Below, one piece after another: positions 58,725-64,000 of a stretch of 64,000 bases of DNA. Location of the stretch: positions 1 to 64,000 of the forward strand of contig NZ_CAJXIV010000008.1 in NCBI RefSeq assembly GCF_913054185.1, read 5' to 3'. This DNA is from an uncultured Shimia sp. (GTDB lineage: Bacteria; Pseudomonadota; Alphaproteobacteria; Rhodobacterales; Rhodobacteraceae). The stretch's first letter is position 1. Every line of letters starts with the position of its first letter. A program made the translations under genes and the position numbers. Under the pieces are notes generated by a model. That model searched no databases. It saw only the letters and a list, made by a program, of their open reading frames with translations, and was not told the origin of the DNA.

Positions 58725-59944
58725 GCAGCGCCTTGAGATCGGGCAACGCCAAGCATTGCCAAAGTACGTTCGGACACCACGTCCAGCCCGTCAAGAAGAC
58801 CGGGCACAAAGGCGTGGCTTGGTTTTGGCTGTTGCGGCAAGGCGCGAATGGCGGCGATCATGGCATTTGGAGTAAATCCATCGCGCTGCTCATCCAACAT
58901 CCGCACAAGCCCCAGGCTTTCGGCACGGCTGGCACGGATATGCTGTTCCATGCGTGGGCGTGTGCGCGGCACAATCACTACCGGTTTGTCAAACGACAGC
59001 ACCTCGCAGAAGGTGTTGTAGCCGCCCATCGAGACAATGCCCGCCGCGCCTTTCATCAGGGTTTCCATACGGCTTTCAAAACCAACCGCCTGAACCCGCC
59101 CGTCAAGCTTGGCCACACGCTCTTCAAACTCGGCCCGCACGTCCCCGCTTAGGAAAGGGCCGTAAACCAGCAAAGCACGCGGCGATAAATCCGGGTCTTG
59201 TTCATACGCGGACAGCACCAGGTCCACCATGCCAGCACCATCGCCACCGCCACCTGGCGTAACTAGAATATACGGCTGCTCCGGGGTGTCACCTTCGCTC
59301 AACGCTTCGCGGTGCAAATAGCCGGTGTATTTCATCCGCGCGCGGAAATTCTGAGACAGATCAAGCCCAGCCACCGGATCATAGATCGAGCGAAGCCCGT
59401 AGACCCATGTCTCGTCGTAGTACTTCTCTGCCGCCTCCAGCGCCCCTTTGCGGTCCCATTCCGCGGCCAGGACATTTGGCGCATCCAAGACATCTCGCAA
59501 TCCAAGCACCAAATGCGCCTTGCGTTTGCTCTTGAGCCACTCCAGCGCGGGCAGCAACTCGCCTCGAAACCCGGTGGGCTCTTTGTCCACAATCAGGATG
59601 TCGGGATCAAAATGTTCGACTGTTGCTTTGATCAACCCGGCCCGCAGGGCGGTGGTCTCATCAATGTGCAAACCAAGGCGTTCGCTTTCATAGTCACCGT
59701 CTGGCGTCTTGGTCACACCTGGCAGACGAATGTGGTCCACATTGTCAGGAAACGGGAAGCGCCCAGCAATAGGAGAGCCGGTCAAAATCAACGCCGAAAT
59801 CCGGCTGTCGGCCTGCGTGATTGCCGTGGCCAACGCGCGCGAGCGGCGCAAATGGCCCAGACCATAGGTGTCGTGGCTGTAAAACAGCACACGCGGCGAC
59901 GCATTGGCCGCCAAATCACCTGTCATAGAAATCGCCTCGGACAC
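58721..59944 (-). CDS. MurG-like glycosyltransferase, second of two
   Basis: A 407-residue GT-B-fold enzyme. VLFYSHDTYGLGHLRRSRAL supplies the GLGHLRR loop, and TPGGGGDG and SMGGYNTFCEVL the UDP-sugar motifs. It resembles the protein at 54679 but the two are not close copies. The start could be 59944 or an ATG at 59926. It follows the dehydrogenase gene by 16 bases. Confidence 0.8.
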   Translation of the reverse strand: MSEAISMTGDLAANASPRVLFYSHDTYGLGHLRRSRALATAITQADSRISALILTGSPIAGRFPFPDNVDHIRLPGVTKTPDGDYESERLGLHIDETTALRAGLIKATVEHFDPDILIVDKEPTGFRGELLPALEWLKSKRKAHLVLGLRDVLDAPNVLAAEWDRKGALEAAEKYYDETWVYGLRSIYDPVAGLDLSQNFRARMKYTGYLHREALSEGDTPEQPYILVTPGGGGDGAGMVDLVLSAYEQDPDLSPRALLVYGPFLSGDVRAEFEERVAKLDGRVQAVGFESRMETLMKGAAGIVSMGGYNTFCEVLSFDKPVVIVPRTRPRMEQHIRASRAESLGLVRMLDEQRDGFTPNAMIAAIRALPQQPKPSHAFVPGLLDGLDVVSERTLAMLGVARSQGAA

Positions 59945-59960
59945 GTCACCCGCCTCGCTC

Positions 59961-61238
59961 TTACAGCCGCCAGTCCGACTCGGACTTCGGCAAAACCCCT
60001 TTGATATCGTAAAGCAAAGCTTCCGGCTTTCCGAGGGCTCTTATCGCTTCGCCATCCATCTCGCGGAACTGGCGATGCGCAACGGCAACGACCACCGCGT
60101 CATACGTGGCATTTTGAGGCTGATCGATCAGCGAAAACCCGTATTCCGCCTCAACGACGTCGGGATCCACCCAAGGATCCCACACATCCACGTCTGCCGA
60201 GTAGCTTTTGAGCTCTTCGACAATATCCACCACGCGCGAGTTGCGCGTGTCCGCGCAGTTTTCCTTAAACGCCAATCCCATGACCAGCACCCGTGCGCCG
60301 GAGGCATTGGTGCCTTTGGCCAACAGACCTTTGATCAACTCCTGCGCCACATGGCGGCCCATGGTGTCGTTGATGCGACGGCCTGCGAGGATCACTTCAG
60401 GACGATAGCCCAGCTGCTCTGCGCGATAGGTCAGATAGTAGGGGTCCACGCCAATACAATGCCCGCCTACAAGACCCGGTGTGAACTTCAGGAAGTTCCA
60501 CTTGGTGCCGGCGGCTTCCAACACCTCCAACGTGTCCAGACCCATGCGCGAAAAGATCAGGGAAAATTCATTCACCAGAGCGATGTTCAAGTCTCGCTGC
60601 GTGTTCTCGATCACTTTGGCCGCCTCAGCGGTTTTGATCGAGCTGGCTCGATGCAGACCGGCCTTGATCACCGGACGGTAAATTGCATCCACACGGTCCA
60701 GCGTTTCGGCGTCCTGCGCCGCCACCACCTTCACCACATGTTCCAGCGAGTGCTCTGCATCACCGGGGTTCACCCGCTCCGGTGAGTAGCCCAGCTTGAT
60801 GTCCTTGCCGACCTCAAGCCCGCTGGCCTCCGCCAAGGCCGGGCCGCAGACCTCTTCTGTCACACCCGGATAAACCGTGCTTTCCAGAACAACCAACGCA
60901 CCGGACGTCAGATAAGGAGCAATTGTGTTGCACGCGCCCAAAACCGGACCCAGGTCAGGCTCTTTGGCGTCGGTGATTGGCGTGGGCACGCCAAGAATGA
61001 ACGCGGTACAGCCTGCCAAATCAGACGTTTCATGGCTAAACAGCGCCGTGCTTTTGGCCAAAGTCTCAGATGAGACTTCTCCATTTGGATCACGCCCATC
61101 AAGCAAGCGCGCCACCAGCGTGGTGTTGGTGTCAAACCCCACCACGTCAAAGCCCGCACGCGCCAACCCCAAGGCCAGCGGCAGGCCAACATACCCCAGC
61201 CCTAAAACGGCTATTTTTTCTGTCTTTGTTAGGCTCAC
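59961..61238 (-). CDS. Nucleotide-sugar dehydrogenase (UDP-HexNAc 6-dehydrogenase, WbpO/TviB type)
   Basis: A 425-residue enzyme that oxidises a UDP-sugar to the uronic acid in two NAD-dependent steps. LGLGYVGLPLAL is the Rossmann motif and GGHCIGVDPYYLT contains the catalytic Cys; this version of the motif points to UDP-N-acetylhexosamine rather than UDP-glucose substrates. It is the first gene of the glycan operon, which it presumably supplies with an acidic sugar. It diverges from the large MscS-like gene. Confidence 0.9.
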   Translation of the reverse strand: MSLTKTEKIAVLGLGYVGLPLALGLARAGFDVVGFDTNTTLVARLLDGRDPNGEVSSETLAKSTALFSHETSDLAGCTAFILGVPTPITDAKEPDLGPVLGACNTIAPYLTSGALVVLESTVYPGVTEEVCGPALAEASGLEVGKDIKLGYSPERVNPGDAEHSLEHVVKVVAAQDAETLDRVDAIYRPVIKAGLHRASSIKTAEAAKVIENTQRDLNIALVNEFSLIFSRMGLDTLEVLEAAGTKWNFLKFTPGLVGGHCIGVDPYYLTYRAEQLGYRPEVILAGRRINDTMGRHVAQELIKGLLAKGTNASGARVLVMGLAFKENCADTRNSRVVDIVEELKSYSADVDVWDPWVDPDVVEAEYGFSLIDQPQNATYDAVVVAVAHRQFREMDGEAIRALGKPEALLYDIKGVLPKSESDWRL

Positions 61239-61434
61239 GTCTCTCGTGCCTTTGTGAAAATGCGCCTCATTTCCCTAGCAACTCGCGCTATCCGGTTTCC
61301 CTGAGATTGTCACCCCCAAAGCGTGACAAGCCCCCGCAAGACATGTGCGATTTACGGCTCTGTGTCGCTTATCTGTTTTGCGGCGCAGCTCAGTTCCTGT
61401 AAGACCAAGAAACGACTACAAGAAAGACCTCCTT

Positions 61435-63786
61435 ATGATCCGACTTCTGCTTGCCGTTCTCTCGGTCTGTCTCTTTTTGCCGTTGGCCAGTGCGCATGCG
61501 CAAGAAGCCACTGAGACCGACGCATCAAACGCCATGTCACAACTGGTGCAACAAGCCAATGAAAACGGCATGACCGTCATCATTCTCGATGGCAACGGCA
61601 GCCCCGTGACGCCGGATGACACAAGTGAAGCCGTAGAAGAGATCAACGAAAAAACCACCATGACCTCGGTCATGCGCCTGCAGTGGGAACTCGAAGGCTT
61701 CAACAAAGTGCTGCAGGACCGCATTCAGCACCTGCCAGTTGCCATCAATGAAGTGCTGTTCATCCTGCGCGCCTCAAGCCCGGACGGCAGCATATTGTTC
61801 TTTGCCAAACAACTGCTTATAACGTTGGCTCTGCTGGGCGTGGGCATCCTTTTTGAACGGCAGATTTACGGCCGTAGACTGGCGGCCCGATTTGTAATTC
61901 CGTTGGTGAAAGAAGAACCCGAAGGCTACACGCAAAAGCTGCCTTTCCTAGTGGTGCGTTTTGTAGCGGGTGTCATCGGCGTGATTGTCAGTATGGCGTT
62001 TGCGGTGCTGCTTGGCTTCCTGATCTTCGGCACCTCTGATGACACCGCGGTGCGCTTCACCAATGCCTCGATCTTTGCCGCCTACGCTTTGTCCCGCCTG
62101 ATTGCGCTCATCTGGCGGATGATCCTGTCGCCTTATCTGCCGCAATATCGCATCCCGCCGTTTTCTACCCCGGACGCAAAGAAGCTGCATATTTGGGTCA
62201 TGGGCCTGGGCATCGTCGACGTAACCACCATGATTTTTGGCGAATGGCTGAGCGAACTGGGACTGGTTTATGACGTCTCCGCAGTGATGACGCTGTTGCT
62301 GTCCACCTTGTTTGCGCTTGGTAATATCGCGCTGGTCTTCGCAAACTATCGCGCCATTTCTTACGCCTTGCGCAACGGCCGCGAGCCCAACCGGGTGCCT
62401 TTGGCAACCCGCTGGGCCAGCACATTCTGGGCACCTTTGTTCATTCTTTACGTACTGTACGGGTGGGCCAGCATGTCGTGGGATTTGATCCTGGGCAATG
62501 ACACGGGCATCCCGCTGATCGCTGGTGCCTATGCCATTCTCACCGCTGTGATCGTGGTTTACGCCACCATCAACTACGGCATTGAACGCTACTTTGAGCG
62601 CAATCGCACCGTCAAAGAAGTGAATGATGCTGCCGATGCGCTGCGTGAAGAAGCTGTCGAAGAAGGTCAGCTTTCTGAGCAACAGGAAGAGGAGCTCTTT
62701 AAGCTTGAGAACCTGATTGACCATCGCCAGATGCACACCTTTGAAGAACTGGCACGCCGGATCTCAGGTGTGCTGGCCCTGGTCGCAGGGCTTTATGCCG
62801 CGCTCTATATCTTTGATGCGGATGGCATCATCGACGAGGACATGCTGGGCGGGCGTGTCCTTGATATGATTGTCATCCTGTTTATGGGCTACATTGGCTT
62901 TCACGCGTTCCGCATCTGGATTGACCGCCGCATCCGCGAGGAACAAGGTGACCCGGCTGAAGAAGCCGAGCTTGGCGATGAAGGCGGCGGCGCAAGTGCC
63001 TCTCGTCTTGCCACGCTGCTACCACTGTTCCGCAACACCATCCTGCTGGTGATAGTTGTCACCATCGTGCTGATTGTGTTGCTGGAAATGGGCGTGAACG
63101 TCAGCCCGCTGTTTGCCGGTGCTGGTGTGGTCGGCTTGGCTGTGGGCTTTGGCGCGCAATCCTTGGTGCGGGACATTTTTTCCGGCGCCTTCTTCCTGTT
63201 CGATGACGCGTTCCGCAAAGGCGAATACATCGATATTGGGGCGGTGAAAGGCACAGTTGAGAAAATCTCCGTCCGGTCGTTCCAGCTGCGCCACCACCTT
63301 GGACCTTTGCACACCATTCCCTTTGGTGAAATCCAGCATCTCACCAACTATTCGCGCGACTGGGTGATTATGAAGCTGAAGCTGCGGGTGACCTATGACA
63401 CGGATGTGGAGCGGGTACGTAAACTGGTCAAGAACCTCGGTGTTGAGCTGCTCGATGATCCGGTGATTGGCCACAACTTTATCCAGCCGCTGAAATCTCA
63501 AGGCGTGGTAGAGATGCAGGACAGCGCCATGATCATCCGCGTGAAGTTCATGACCAAACCGGGCGACCAATGGCTGGTGCGCAAAAAAGTTTATCAGGAA
63601 ATCCGCGAATTGTTTGCGCGGGAAGGTATCAAGTTTGCCCACCGTGAAGTCACCGTGCGCATTGCCGATGATGCCACCGCCGAAGACCTCACACCCAAAC
63701 AGCGCGAAGCTGTAGTCGGTGCCGTGGAAGCCGCGATTGACGAGGACGCCATGGAAGGTGGTCCAGACGGCGGTGATGATCGGTAG
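61435..63786 (+). CDS. Large MscS-like mechanosensitive channel with signal peptide
   Basis: A 783-residue protein. The signal peptide is MIRLLLAVLSVCLFLPLASAHA; a periplasmic helical domain and about eight or nine membrane segments follow. The MscS core is near residues 540-700 (GAGVVGLAVGFGAQSLVRDIFSG, in parts VGLAVGFGAQSLV, then DDAFRKGEYIDIG, HTIPFGEIQHLTNYS). It is the size of MscK/YnaI-type giants. The ATG at 61435 follows a weak AGAAAG. A hairpin lies downstream. Confidence 0.88.
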   Translation: MIRLLLAVLSVCLFLPLASAHAQEATETDASNAMSQLVQQANENGMTVIILDGNGSPVTPDDTSEAVEEINEKTTMTSVMRLQWELEGFNKVLQDRIQHLPVAINEVLFILRASSPDGSILFFAKQLLITLALLGVGILFERQIYGRRLAARFVIPLVKEEPEGYTQKLPFLVVRFVAGVIGVIVSMAFAVLLGFLIFGTSDDTAVRFTNASIFAAYALSRLIALIWRMILSPYLPQYRIPPFSTPDAKKLHIWVMGLGIVDVTTMIFGEWLSELGLVYDVSAVMTLLLSTLFALGNIALVFANYRAISYALRNGREPNRVPLATRWASTFWAPLFILYVLYGWASMSWDLILGNDTGIPLIAGAYAILTAVIVVYATINYGIERYFERNRTVKEVNDAADALREEAVEEGQLSEQQEEELFKLENLIDHRQMHTFEELARRISGVLALVAGLYAALYIFDADGIIDEDMLGGRVLDMIVILFMGYIGFHAFRIWIDRRIREEQGDPAEEAELGDEGGGASASRLATLLPLFRNTILLVIVVTIVLIVLLEMGVNVSPLFAGAGVVGLAVGFGAQSLVRDIFSGAFFLFDDAFRKGEYIDIGAVKGTVEKISVRSFQLRHHLGPLHTIPFGEIQHLTNYSRDWVIMKLKLRVTYDTDVERVRKLVKNLGVELLDDPVIGHNFIQPLKSQGVVEMQDSAMIIRVKFMTKPGDQWLVRKKVYQEIRELFAREGIKFAHREVTVRIADDATAEDLTPKQREAVVGAVEAAIDEDAMEGGPDGGDDR

Positions 63787-63818
63787 GCACCAGTCTTCTG
63801 ATCACAAAACAGATGATG

Positions 63819-63842
63819 GGGCATGTGTGGCAGAGCATGCCC
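63819..63842 (+). terminator. Weak terminator-like hairpin after the MscS-like gene
   Basis: GGGCATG and CATGCCC pair around a 10-base loop and are followed by TATTTCTTT. It lies 32 bases after the stop. Confidence 0.5.
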
Positions 63843-63961
63843 TATTTCTTTGTGAGCGCCGTTAACGAAAAACCGCATTCTCCTAAACACGCCCTTAAGA
63901 AGATACTTAGAATTTTAGCCAAATACTTGATGAATGAAGCTCAAAGGCCCACACTCATCCC

Positions 63962-64000
63962 ATGGCACATGATCTCACATACGCTTTTGACCTCTTGCAG
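63962..64000 (+). CDS. Possible start of a further gene, cut by the window end
   Basis: An open frame begins with ATG at 63962 (MAHDLTYAFDLLQ) and runs to the window edge. No good ribosome-binding site lies just upstream. Too short to assign. Confidence 0.3.
   Translation, partial: MAHDLTYAFDLLQ

Noticed and set aside
1-64000. CRISPR arrays, tRNA or rRNA genes, insertion sequences, prophage
   Set aside because: Looked for regularly spaced repeats, tRNA-like cloverleaves, transposase or integrase motifs and terminal inverted repeats; none found by reading. The short 11-bp repeats have no spacers.

Overview
The window is gene-dense, GC-rich chromosomal DNA from an alphaproteobacterium of the Roseobacter group (Rhodobacteraceae sensu lato). 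The assignment rests on gene content and protein character: a SoeABC-type sulfite dehydrogenase, glycolate oxidase GlcDEF, leuCD and leuB a few kb apart, creatinase, DUF1523 and DUF6638 proteins, a TsoY-type membrane protein and a PaaX/acyl-CoA carboxylase operon. It is inference from reading, not a database placement. I see no tRNA or rRNA gene, CRISPR array, insertion sequence or prophage.

Layout. 1-4461 (+): soeA (truncated by the window edge), soeB, soeC. 4462-13400 (-): a compact run of twelve genes holding an AAA+ ATPase, a long coiled-coil protein, DUF6638, DUF1523, several small membrane proteins, and an AT-richer nuclease-like gene that looks inserted. I recognise no described system here and consider it the best candidate for something new. 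13598-18100: creatinase, a P1-family peptidase, an arylformamidase-like esterase and an MFS exporter. 18241-20478 (-): Hsp20 and a tandem pair of secreted trypsin-like proteases sharing the same C-terminal tail. 20581-24495 (-): glcD-glcE-glcF behind an inverted-repeat operator. 24580-28303: DUF599 protein, rlmH, rsfS, a small secreted protein and an MscS channel.

28405-38156: a tiny ORF, leuC, leuD (clear terminator), a DUF6966-like gene, a GNAT acetyltransferase, a TsoY-type membrane protein with an FNR box and ATTC-N8-GAAT boxes in its promoter, a membrane protein, a secreted endonuclease/exonuclease/phosphatase-fold protein, an NAD-binding oxidoreductase, a divergent LysR regulator, and leuB (clear terminator). 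38224-39877: two secreted or membrane-anchored proteins. 39900-44613 (-): a complete MCE-type lipid transporter (permease with STAS domain, ATPase, very long MCE protein, lipoprotein). 44700-51646: a PaaX-type regulator facing a five-gene operon of acyl-CoA carboxylase, TIGR03084 protein, BKACE enzyme and TauE/SafE transporter, probably a degradation pathway. 51766-53421: a U32 peptidase-family protein. 53454-61238 (-): an eight-gene glycan operon (nucleotide-sugar dehydrogenase, four glycosyltransferases, phosphatase, deacetylase, methyltransferase), mostly with 4-base overlaps. 61435-63786 (+): a large MscS-like channel. A gene may start at 63962.

How the parts relate. Sulfite oxidation (SoeABC), a TauE/SafE-type exporter and a putatively sulfide- and oxygen-regulated TsoY protein point to organosulfur and inorganic sulfur handling. 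Creatinase, glycolate oxidase and the carboxylase/BKACE operon point to scavenging small organic compounds. An 11-bp iterated repeat occurs at three unrelated gaps between genes (2787, 25299, 51659) and is not explained by any annotated feature.
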